64,000 nt of DNA, from assembly GCA_030770425.1 (NCBI GenBank), contig JASJFT010000001.1, positions 682,001 to 746,000 on the forward strand, read 5' to 3'. The notes beneath the pieces were generated by a model. That model was not told the origin of the DNA, made no database searches, and saw only the letters and a program-made list of their open reading frames with translations. Each line of letters opens with the position of its first letter. The stretch's first letter is position 1. Positions 45,940 to 56,492 of the stretch are shown here, piece by piece. The DNA is from Darksidea phi. Lineage: Eukaryota; Ascomycota; Dothideomycetes; Pleosporales; Lentitheciaceae. A program made the position numbers and the translations under genes.

Positions 45940-48900
45940 ATGGATCCCGTCACGGCTTTGAGCCTGGCGGCTAATATTCTGACTTTTATCGATTTTGCGG
46001 GCAAGATTGTGGCAGGAACCTACGAGATCTATCAGTCCGCAGCCGGCGTGACCGAGGAAAATGCGCACTCCGACACAATCGCCAGCGACCTCGCCGAGAT
46101 CGCGGACAGCTTGGATATCACCGTTTCCGGCAAGACTAAACATACAATCCCTCTTCGCGATCTTGCTTCTAAGTGTAAGGTCATCGCCGACAAGCTCCAT
46201 ACTCTCCTCGACAGCCTGAGAGTATCGGGAGACCGTACGACGTGGAAGAGCCTGAAGGTCAAGATCAAGAGCATGCGCAAAGAGCCTGAGATTACCAGCC
46301 TAGAGAAGCAGCTGGGCGATTATCGTGCGCAGATCCTAACACATTTGACAGTGATACTGAGGTAGCGTCGCCCTACCCGTCGTATATATCTGGCCGAAGC
46401 ACGTATATTAATGTCCAAACAGTCAAGACCAGTCGTCCATTAAGAGCCAACTTAACAGGCTAGAGGATACAACCGTGAACTTTTCCAGTGAGACGGCTAC
46501 ACAACTCGCCATACTCAGGCAAAACATACTCGAGGATGCGAAGCAGCTCGCAGACGACGGCGCTAAAACGTCCAACTTAATGACAACTCAGGTGAGGGAT
46601 GAGATGTGGGAGCTGCGGCGGTCCCTCGAAACATTGTCGTCGAGAGTCAAGGTCCTGCCGAGGGAGAATGCCATTCTACAAAATCTTTTCTTCCCTTCCA
46701 TGGACCTTAGGGAAGAGGGAATCTCTAATCCAGAGGAGGGAACCTTTAATTGGGTCCTTGAAGAACAAAAGGAGGGGGATATATCTGCATCAGAGGAGGG
46801 AATGTTACAAAACGTCCTGGAAGAAGTCAAAAGGGAAGAGAAGCGAAGAGCAGAGAACCGCACCATTTTCTTATCTTGGCTGCAAACCGGAGGCGGTATT
46901 TTTCACATCTCCGGCAAGGCTGGATCCGGGAAGTCGACACTGATGAAATTCCTCTGCCATCATCGTCGGACCGAAGAAGAGCTCAAGAAGTGGGCTGCCA
47001 GCAGAGGGAAATCGCTTATCTTTGCGAATTTCTACTTCTGGAATTCCGGTGACTCCATGCAAATGTCTTTGGACGGCCTCCACCGATCGATACTCTTCGA
47101 GACACTGAAGCGCTGTCCTGACCTTATTCCAGTCGTTTTTCCCGCGCAATGGCGCGGCCTGGAGAGCGACATGTTTTACGTCCCTGGACATCTCTTCACC
47201 AATGCCAACATCACTGAAGCCTTTGAAATGTTGATCGAACATGGAACGCTCCCCAAACACTGCTTCTGCTTCTTCATTGACGGCCTTGACGAGTACGACG
47301 GCGACAGTCGAGATCATGTTCTGTTTGCCAAAAGACTGCAACGCTGGGCTAGGAAGGAAGATGTCAAAATTTGCGTCAGCTCGCGCCCGTACCTTGAGTT
47401 CGACAAGCTTAGCATGAAGGACCAGAAGTTTCATCTGCATGAACTCACGCAGCATGACATCTACCTCTTCTGTAGGCAGATGATCGAGAGAGACGACAAC
47501 TTCGATCAGATTGAAGAATCATACCTCGATCTCGTTTGCAATATTGTGCAACTTTCCGAAGGCGTCTTCCTATGGGCGAGACTGGTAGTGTTATCGCTGC
47601 TCGCGGGCATGCTCCGCCACGACACAGTGAAGGTGCTGCAGGAGAGGCTAAAGGTCGTCCCACAGGATATCAACAAATTGTACAACAGGATCCTGGACTC
47701 TTTGGATTCCTATGACCGGAGGAGAGCAATAAAAATGCTGCTCATGACAGCACACTACCCTTTCGGCCGCGTGCCCTTGAACTGCCTCACCTACGGCTGG
47801 GTCGACGAACTGGATGACCCAAACTTTCCGCCATGCGATGGAAAAACTCCTACATCGTGGCGGCCGGCCAGCGCGATGGTTGATAACGTCCAGTGCCAGC
47901 TGAAGAGCTTAACGAAGGGCCTCCTCGAAACGGCAGAAGCTCGATTGAATCCTTGGGAAAAGGATGAATGGGAATTAGAAGCACTTGATCCCCTGAGGGT
48001 GGTTCAATTCTCCCATCGCACCGTTAAGGACTTCGTCATGGAAAGATTAAGTTCCGAAAACACCAAAGACCAGTACCAGAACTTTTTCGAGGTGGAGTCG
48101 TACTACCGAATTATGCTCGCCGATCTGACTCTAGGCACACCTAGTTACCGACGCGCATATGGAAAAGTATGCATGCTTGGTAGATCTTTGTGGGGGGAGC
48201 TCTTCCAGCACAAACTCCCGCTCAATCTCTTGGACGGTTTCAGTCGCCTGCTCGACATTGAGACGCACTATATATTTTCGAGGGGAGTTGCGAAACCAGT
48301 GTTGCACGATGAGTCAGGATTGCGCAAAATGCGGTTTTTATTCGTCCACATGGCCGCACTTGCCGGCCAGGACGAATATGTTTTGCGGGAGATCTCAAAA
48401 CAACCCGAACTTCTGAAGGTGCAGGATAATGGGAGACTTCACATCCTCCTCTCGGCGTCCTGGAGAGGCAACAAGAACCTGGTCTCGACTCTGATAGCGA
48501 AGGGGTCTTGTCCGACCGACCTCGTTAGGGCCGAAGCGGATACTGATGAAGTGGCCACCATCCCTGTATGGGTTGCCTTCCTAATGGGTAGCGGTGAACA
48601 CCTGTGTCCTTGGGATGTGGCTTTTGACATATTGGAACTTATGCTGCGTGCTAACGGAGTGGATGCAAGTGGATGTGGGTTCATGTTAGAGGAAGGAAAA
48701 AATTTCATGTTAGAGAAAGGAGAAAATGTCGACTCGCAATCTCAGACTAGGCTGAAACAGTATGTTACTCTGGAGGAAGTCATCCGTACCATCAAACCCC
48801 CCAACATGGAACGGCTGTTATGTTTACTCAATAAGAGCAAGCAGACTTCGTACGTTGAAGGCGCGAAGCGCTTCATGTCGCGCTTCGTCCCATTGTTCAA

Positions 48901-49039
48901 ACCGGTTGAGGACCCCGAGCCATCTACGACTAAGTCGCTGACTTTTGTATATCCGCGATGGAGTTCTAGGAGTCCAAGGATTGATTCGGTTGTTTATGAT
49001 GGTAAAGATCTCGATGGTTTCTTTCTGCGCTTGTTCTAG
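45940..49039 (+). CDS. NACHT-domain STAND (NLR-like) receptor
   Basis: Two exons, 45940-46361 and 46423-49039, with a 61-nt intron, give 1012 aa. The first 65 residues ('MDPVTALSLAANILTFIDFAGKIV') are the helical N-terminal domain found on many fungal STAND proteins. A coiled-coil-prone stretch follows, with a tandem 20-aa duplication (units at 46721-46780 and 46781-46840). The NACHT domain has its P-loop 'GKAGSGKST' near residue 305, Walker B 'FFIDGLDEY' near 423 and 'KICVSSRPYLEF'. Winged-helix-like sequence and 'VVQFSHRTVKDFV' come next. The C-terminal third has only two degenerate ankyrin-like units ('LFVHMAALAGQDEYVLREI', 'HILLSASWRGNKNLVSTLIAKG'), not a long repeat array. Such receptors serve allorecognition, heterokaryon incompatibility or antimicrobial sensing. 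The ligand is unknown. Confidence 0.9.
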
Positions 49040-49945
49040 TGCGTCAGGCGTAGTATTTGTTAAATACAGAGTATGGGCGGGGCTGCAAGATACTAGGCTT
49101 AGCACTACTATAGTAGAATTATCTGGGTCCAGCTAGCTTACTCTAAGCTCTCCTTTATTACGGTGACCGATTTCTATACTTCTTCTCTACTTGCCTAGTT
49201 CTTTTCCTACTTCATATACTTACCCTTTTCCTATTTCGACAAGCTATACCTACCATCATCCGTAGTCTTGATATACTCTCCAAATCATTCCCACCAAACG
49301 GTACGTTCGCATCCAAACACCGATACCCCTCCAGCAACATTCCAGTCAATCAGATATACACGTCTACTAAAGACCCCAAGCCATTGCTCTACCTCGATAC
49401 ACCGACATTCACATCATACCACCTAACCCACACATTTCACTTTCGTCCTATCAAGGCCTCTTCCTATCGCAGTGCTTGTTTCGAAATTAATGGCTACGCA
49501 GATGTCGTCGTCTGTCAGCACGATATTGGAGGGATCGATGTTATGGGTGGGTTGAAGCATGGACTCGTCTTTAGGGGCTTTTGGGCGTGGTGTTGGCGGA
49601 TTGTGGAGAGCGATTTGGCTGGGCAGGATAGGTGGTAGGTGTGCGTATGCTGGATGTGAATGTATATATGGTGGATGATTGTGTGGGGGTGTTGTGATGA
49701 TGTTTAAGGGTTCTTTTTGAGCTGAAGATGGGTCGGCTTCATGGTTGTGGAGATGTCATTATCGTGACTGTATCACAACTGGGAGAATGATTGCTCAGAA
49801 CGACCAAGGGAAAAGAAAACAATAAGACTTGAATATAGGATGAGATATGGTATTCTTCAGGTAACAAGCACGAAATCCTATGGTCAACTAGTACAAATCT
49901 AACAAAAGTCGCTAGTTGGTCTAACCACACCCAACTCTATCCTAA
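49040..49945. other. intergenic with a long ATG-less frame
   Basis: About 900 bp between the NLR gene (+) and DOP1 (-). The only feature is the open frame at 49147-49638, listed separately. The remainder is AT-rich with no motif. Confidence 0.4.
49147..49638 (+). pseudogene. open frame without a start codon, probable truncated gene or lone exon
   Basis: The plus strand is open for 163 codons between a TAA at 49144 and the TAG at 49636. There is no ATG in the first half. The reading begins with a hydrophobic stretch ('FLYFFSTCLVLFLLHILTLFLF'), passes 'IPTIIRSLDILSKSFPPNG' and ends 'GLVFRGFWAWCWRIVESDLA'. A random frame this long is unlikely, so it is probably the remains of a gene that lost its 5' end, or a last exon whose partner I could not find. 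The family is not recognised. Confidence 0.4.
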
Positions 49946-52900
49946 TCAATCAACACCCCTAGCATCTGCCACCACGCTCTCCCATATACCCTCCCAATCA
50001 ACCTCACCACCTCCATACGTCGCCTCAAACACCCCTATCGCCAGACTGCCCAAAAACGGCCTAACCACTCGATCGACAAGCTCTCTCCTCGCCATTACCG
50101 TCACTTCAGCGCCTTCTTCCTTCTCCAATGCTGTAATAAGAGAATCCAAGAACAACGTCCTTCTAGGTTCGCCAGTGGCGGAGGTAGATGTGGAGTTGGC
50201 GTTGATGTTAGCGTGGGATTGCGACAAAGATGAACGGTGGGGCCGTCGCGAGGTCGTCACGTCAGTGAGAGAGCTGGCGTGGGTCTGCGTGTGTTGAAGC
50301 ATTTCGCTGATTTCGTCGGTGAGCGAGGTTGGGTAAGTCGCATGAGCGGGTTTATAGACTGCATCGATTGTGTCGGATATGTAGAGCCATTCAATGAGTT
50401 GGAAATCATCGGGGGCTAGGACTACCAGTTCATCTAGCAGCTTACACGCTTGCACAATCCCCGCATTGTTATAGTGCTCTTTGTTAACTGCATCTGGTAG
50501 TAGCGAGCTGAGTGAGGAGGTGAGTTCGCTGTTGATGGTGGGCCAGAGAGGCGCAAGGTGGATGGAGGACGTTTTGAGGATTAGCGCACGGAGAAGGATG
50601 AGCACTTCGGCGCGGGTTATTGATGAGGGAGAAGATGCTGGTGTTGCAGTCAGCAGCTCAACAACCTTCTCCATGATTGACGGGATGCTCGGTGTGAAAG
50701 CGTCTTCTGGGCTACCGAGGATGAGGAGCGCAATACGGCGGAGTGTGAGTTGCGTTTTACGGTCTGCTTCTTGTCGTGCAGAAGCAGCGCCCACGCCGAA
50801 CATAATGCCAGCAGTTGTGGGCGCAGATAGCCTGGAAAGAAGTTCCGGCAGACGGTCTTTATCCGAATGTGTCCATTGCGCAAGAATAGGAAGCCATGAT
50901 TCTCTGAGCAGTGGCAGTGGTGTGCTGAAGAACTTAGGATCGTTAAACGCATCATATATATCCTTCTTCCAGAACTTGTTTGTTTGCGCCACTTTTGTTA
51001 CGCTCTGAAGGAGGTCCAGAATGCCCTTGGTGACATTATCTGGGAAGGCTTTGGCACGAAAGGTAGGTCCAATGACGGATGTAGAAATGTTGGTCACGAC
51101 GTTGGCGACACGCTCGTTCTCGACGAGAATGATTGGAAGATGTGGGACAATCGAATTGAGGATGAACACAACATCGTTTGCTCGCTTATGTCCAAGACCA
51201 CTGTTAGTGCTCGTCGACATCTTTTCGGCGGCCATGACTTGGCTAGGATCCTGTAGGAACCCCATTGAACGTGTGGTGAAGATGGCCGTCAGGATTCTCT
51301 GGAAAATGTCCTAGTCGAACAGTTAGCAAGATCAATATTAGATGCCATAACACTTACTGCAAGTTCTTTCCTCATTTTCCGCTGTTCACCAAAGTTTGTA
51401 TTGTCAACCTTTTGACCAATGACAGCCGTAAATTCAAGAAGTGAGGGTAGTATCTGCCGATGAGGGAGCGGGTTTGCAAGGACGTCTCGCAAGAAGAGTG
51501 TACAATCATGCCAAATCTCATCCATAGCATCATCCTCGAGCGACTTAGTATAGTCAACCAAGAAAGCGATTAGATCTGTATCGGCTAGATCGGAAGTCAA
51601 CGTAGACATCCGATGGAGATCCAACGCGCTGGGATTAGTCCGACTATAAATAGCGTTAAAGATCGCTGGGATCGTATGCTTGGGCTTAGAACCGTTCAAG
51701 ACGTTGAGAAGACCCGTGATAGCTGCTGTTTGCATGTCGTCCTTCGACGAGGATGCCCATAAGACTGTTAGAGTTTCCAAGCACTCCAGAGCTTCAGCAG
51801 CGAAAAGGTGTTCCAGTATACGCCTCGCCCGATTACGCATACGCAACGATGTATATCCAAACGACGAGGCTGACGTTGCGTCCTGGCGTCCATCCTTCGG
51901 ACCATAGCCGCCCCATGACCAGATAGCGAAACAAATGCGAACCGTATCCTGGAAGCACAATAACACGGTGAGCCTGCTATTGGCTGTTGGAGTGCGGGTT
52001 TGGCTTGTTTCCGAAGAGAAGACTCCGGATACCATATTACCAAAGAAGCCTTGAGGCTGTTCTGGAGACTTGTTGACAGCAGTTTTGGTTTCTTGGAGCA
52101 TTAAGCGGTCATGTGCTCTAGCAAGAATTTGCTCCAGACCGTTGATCAAAGAAATAAGGGTAGTCTCAGGGGATATATCGGCGCCGATTGTGGGACTAGC
52201 AAAGATCACCTTTAGCTGCTCAAAAGTTTTGGTGATCTGCTTGCAGAGACATTCTACTAGAGGTAGGAGGTTCTGGAATATCGTATCCGCGAAAAGTGGA
52301 AGAACTTCCACAAGGAAATGCACCCAGTCATCCAATACAAGGCGACTTGAAGAAGACGAAAATCCGTACTTGAGAGTTTCTACGAGTTGAGGTGGGGGTG
52401 AGACAGGTGCAGACCCAATATCTTCCGAGTCCCTGTTCGTAGCGAGAGATAATCTTGAACGATGAGTAGGCTGACTTGGCGTTTTCTGCTCCGTACTTTG
52501 CTCTTCTGGTAACGGAATAAGACGGAGCTTCAGAGCTGAGAGAATAGCTTCGAGTAATAGGCTTTGTAATGAAGGGCAGGCAGTCCTTAAGCGAGCCATT
52601 AGCGCCACTTCAAGCTCCAGACTTTTGAGCGCTGGTGCGGATGGGCTCCGGTATATCTGTGAGATGATGTCGATTGCCACGCGATAAAGGTCGTGTAGAT
52701 GCGATGCTGGAGTAGCTTCTGCTTCGCTGAGGTTGATACATAGTGCCTTCATGCACGTCTTGATCAACCAATCTTGTAATGAGATCTTAGATGGCGAGTC
52801 GAAGGTCTGCAGAGCAGTCTCTTCAACTAAAGTGACCCAAGTGTAATGCGAGGGTTGCCTCAGGATGTTGTTGATATGTTTGAGATAATACAAACAGTCC

Positions 52901-55814
52901 TTCGTATCGTTTGCTTGGGGTTGTGGCTTTGACGGTTGAAATGTTTGCCCTGGTGTCAAGCTATCGTTGGAAGATATGCAGGGAAGGGACTGCAGATGGA
53001 CAGCAAGAACTTCAAACACCTTGTTCAAACTCGGTAAATCCTGTAGCCAACTTCTAGTAAACGCAGCCATCGCTGTCCCTTCGTCTTCCAATGAATCGAG
53101 AAGGAGAAGTAACGGCCTTTCGAGGATGGACTGAGAGCTAGTTGCACTTGAAGAAGAGGAGTGAGCTCCCATTCCACTAGACCGGCGTGATATAGATCCG
53201 CGCTTCTCCGATTGCAAGCTGAGTTCGTACATGGTATGCGTCCAGAGAATTGCAAATCGCCGACCAACATCGGCACCGTCGGATGGCGTATGGACGTGGG
53301 GCCGCTGCCGGGCTACGATAGACGCGATTGCAGCTTCTACTGTGCGGTGGAAGGGTGATATTGTATGCAATTGGAGAATGCATCGAACAGCTTCCACGTG
53401 ATACTTTGGCATTAGTGGTGATAGATATTGCCAAAGAGACGCTACCAGGGGGTATATAAGGTCTGGAATTTGCGAAGCGCTGATATAGGGCTCATGGAGG
53501 CTTGCAGTCTGCAACGCGCAGAGTACTGTTGTTGAGGCGCTGTAATGCACAAACGGCTGCTGTTGGGTTGATCGACTAGATGGCATGGAAAGGACGTAAC
53601 GAAAGGTGGCAAACAGGTCGATTTCATCCAATGCGTCCAGGTGCGCGACTTTGAAGATGACATTCGATAGAATCCTCGAAGGCATCTCTGGCGAGATGTA
53701 AGACGCTTGACTCCCGATCGAGACCGAAAACATGCGGGCAGATTCGCGGAGAATGTGCTGACCAAGTACAGCGGCCGGGAACAGAGCATCGCCGACGTCT
53801 AAGCTGCCTTGTGCTTCTTCATAAAACGATTGAATCTTCTGGATGACAATCTCTCGCGGCATAGCCTTTTCAAGTTTCAGATCTTTCCCTCGGGCTTGTT
53901 CATCGGTGATCGCTCGACCAGGCATAACTTGAACAAGAGAGTCAACAATCTCGAAGGCCAAGTCGACCACCTCCATATTCAAAGTAGCCCTGCTCGCTGC
54001 CTTCTCGAAGACTCCATTGAGTGTTGCAAGCGTTGAAACTACCATCAGTGGCATATGTTGAAGAAGCATCTCCTCTTCTTTTAGGTTGAAGCGCGCCAGG
54101 ACAAATTTTGCCAGCTTCATCTGGCGAAGAGCTACTTGTCGGGTTGTCTTATTGGAGTCCAATGACGAAGCGACCAGCTCTGTTAGTTTTCCCCAAATGA
54201 GACCACTATCCACGCCATCGAAGAAAGTGCTTGCGCTTCGCATAACTTCGTCGACTTGTTCCTTGGTAGCGATCTCGCTGTACGACTGGATGCTCTGCAA
54301 TGCGGGTAGAAATACTTCCGGAACAATTAAACCGCCTACCTCCCAACGATCCATCAAAGAGAGACAGAGTCGGAAGGGTTTTGCCCGCTCACTAGGAACC
54401 TTGCTAGGTCGATTAATCGCTTTAATAACGCTCTGCGTCAACGCTTGTAAACCGTACTGCGAGAAGTATGCTGCATGATATGCGGAAGGATCGCTAGCAG
54501 CGTTGTGCTTATCTGGTGTCGGCGACGATAAAGACTCGTTCCCTTCATTGCCGGCAGGGGGCTCCGGACCCAAGAACCAAGCCCATAGCCTTCGATTAAG
54601 ACTCATATCCCTTCGCGACACAACACTTGCAGCTGCAGCAACTAATCGCTCGAGGTCTTCTCTACTGACCCGATGCTGAAGTACGGGCGAGTCTAATGGC
54701 AAATGGCTAACGAGCAGATCGAGGAAGCCTCGCTGTATCAACAACTGAATGTCTAAAAGACCAGACTCGAAGCACCGAATGAGTAGCCCCGGCTCAGGCG
54801 AGATGGCCGCTTCAGCCTCCGCTGGTAAGCTCTCGAATGTCACGCTAGTAGCCACTGATGCTACTGAAGCCCGCCGCTGGGGGAGTCCAAACTTCGGCAG
54901 ACGTCGGACAAGATAGGCAAGCGCACCTTGCCTCCTTGATGCGTTTGTTATTGCCGCGAGAAAGAAGCATTGCCAAAAGTGCGACGAGCTCCCGTCGCTT
55001 TTCGCGTCAGGGACCTCGTCGACTGAGCTTCTGACAGCATCTCGAAGTTGGTCGAGCGCGGAGATTATGCGGTCAAAGTCTTCGCTCGTCTCATCCTCCA
55101 GGCCTGGTAGCAAGGACAAGATGACAGCTTTTAGAGCCGGTCGAAGTGCAGTTCCCTCCAGTTTCAAGACATGGCTCTCGAACACCGAAAGGAACAATGG
55201 GCGCACAGATAGTGAGGCGAAGGAGAGAACAGAGGCTAGTCCGGGGAAATACAGGTTCAGGTCACGGGCTAGAGCATCTTTCTAGGCTGAGAGTTAGCGG
55301 TTGAGGACCAATTTTGAGGAAGCTGCGTACTCCAATGGTCGAAAATATGTAGGCATACACTTCAAGAGCTTTCTGGTGCACGCCGGAGGGCAACGTTGGA
55401 TTCAAGCACTGCGCTAATCGCAGTGCGACTGCATCGCTATGTGGGATGACGGGCGTCTCGGGCGGGTGCGACTGAAGAGCCTACAAACCGTATGAGCGCA
55501 CATCCTCCAACAGAAGCGGGGACATATTGACCTTCAGCAGTCTCCCCAGAAACGATATATAGTCGGCCCATTCCTGTTGCGCCGTATCCCACACGGCAAG
55601 TGCGCGTTCAACGCCGGCGGCATAGCGGCGAAAGCCCTTGTCTTTCTTCTGCAAAGCTGTGAGGGCTTGGGTAAGCCTATATGAGTATATTTGGGGAGTC
55701 GTCCCTCGACATACCCTCTTCGGCGTTGTTGCGCGTTACTCGGGGTGAGGGCGATGAGCGGCCAGAGCCCGTTGGCGAGAATATCTGCAGGCTAGCAGAG
55801 AGATCATGAGACAT
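49946..55814 (-). CDS. DOP1: DOP1/Dopey family protein
   Basis: Five exons, 55814-55715, 55665-55532, 55480-55331, 55281-51358 and 51310-49946, give 1890 aa, the usual size. The N-terminal Dopey domain is clear once the small exons are joined: 'DKGFRRYAAGVERALAVWDTAQQEWADYISFLGRLLKALQ', 'VALRLAQCLNPTLPSGVHQKALEVYAYIF', 'LARDLNLYFPGLASVLSFASLSVRPLFL', then 'LNRRLWAWFLG'. The rest is a large alpha-helical body with Leu-rich repeats of HEAT style, and the end carries 'LRALILKTSSIHLAPLWPTINSEL'. Dop1 binds Mon2 and the flippase Neo1 at Golgi and endosomes and is needed for polarity; DopA mutants in Aspergillus have abnormal growth and conidiation. The second exon uses a CCAAG acceptor. The gene diverges from the PPxY gene with 267 bp between start codons. 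Confidence 0.93.
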
Positions 55815-56081
55815 GCTGAGCCGGGCTGTAGAGAAGATGTCTGTGTATTGGGCGCGGAACACAGAACATGCTGGCTGCGGGCAGAAAGGTGGTTTACGTA
55901 TGACATCTGCCTGTGGAGACGTGAAAGACGCCGACACGAGGCATCCGGGGAAACTATATTCCGGACAGGGTCGTTCACATGTTATCAGACTGACGGTGAC
56001 GGTGAACGGGATCACTTCATCGGCGGTACACATCACCAAACGACGCAGGACCTGACTGTGACGGAACATGCTGCACTCACA
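55815..56081. promoter_or_regulatory. divergent promoter region DOP1 / PPxY protein
   Basis: Only 267 bp separate the two start codons on opposite strands, so both promoters must be here or within the 5' UTRs. No TATA or CCAAT box is obvious. Confidence 0.45.
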
Positions 56082-56492
56082 ATGAGCAATTTTCCGCAGG
56101 TATGCATACCTCCAGGGTTCGCCATGTTGCGATATCGCGACTTATAACGACAGCACCCACGCGGCCAGGGCTTCCCTCCCCCACCGCCATGGAATCAGTC
56201 CCCAATATACCACCTGCCTCCGCCAGACGATCCGCCGCCCTCATACGACGATGCGACTCGCTCCTCAACATCCCCTCTTCTAGTCGGCCCTCCCCCTGAC
56301 TATGGCACCTACAGGGCGTACCCTGAGCCTGACGAGTCGTCTGATACCAGCAGCGAAATCGAAACCACAGCCCGGTCTCTTCCAGAATGGTTTGGTCAGC
56401 TGTTGGTCGTTGGAGTATTCGTCGGCATCATATACGGATTCTGGAGGCTGGTCAATGACCCCCCGGACAGCTTTGGAAACTTGCCTGGGTGA
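56082..56492 (+). CDS. small spliced gene: membrane protein with two PPxY motifs
   Basis: Exon 1 (56082-56099, 6 codons) and exon 2 (56154-56492) are joined across a 54-nt intron (GTATGC...CGACAG), giving 118 aa. Neither exon gives a long ATG-started frame, so it is easily missed. The N-terminus is Pro-rich. It has two PY motifs, PPSY (34-37, followed by DDA) and PPDY (53-56). Next is an acidic Ser/Asp/Glu block (62-76), then a single hydrophobic helix ('WFGQLLVVGVFVGIIYGFW', about 85-103) and a short tail with 'NDPPDSFG'. PPxY motifs bind the WW domains of Nedd4/Rsp5 ubiquitin ligases. Small PY-bearing membrane proteins act as adaptors that recruit Rsp5 to endosomes or the vacuole. That role is an inference here; the protein family is not recognised. 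Confidence 0.65.

Noticed and set aside
37417..49039. A metacaspase and a NACHT receptor within 12 kb as a dedicated cell-death module
   Set aside because: Two unrelated housekeeping genes lie between them, and nothing in the sequence ties the two. Coincidental proximity is the simpler reading.
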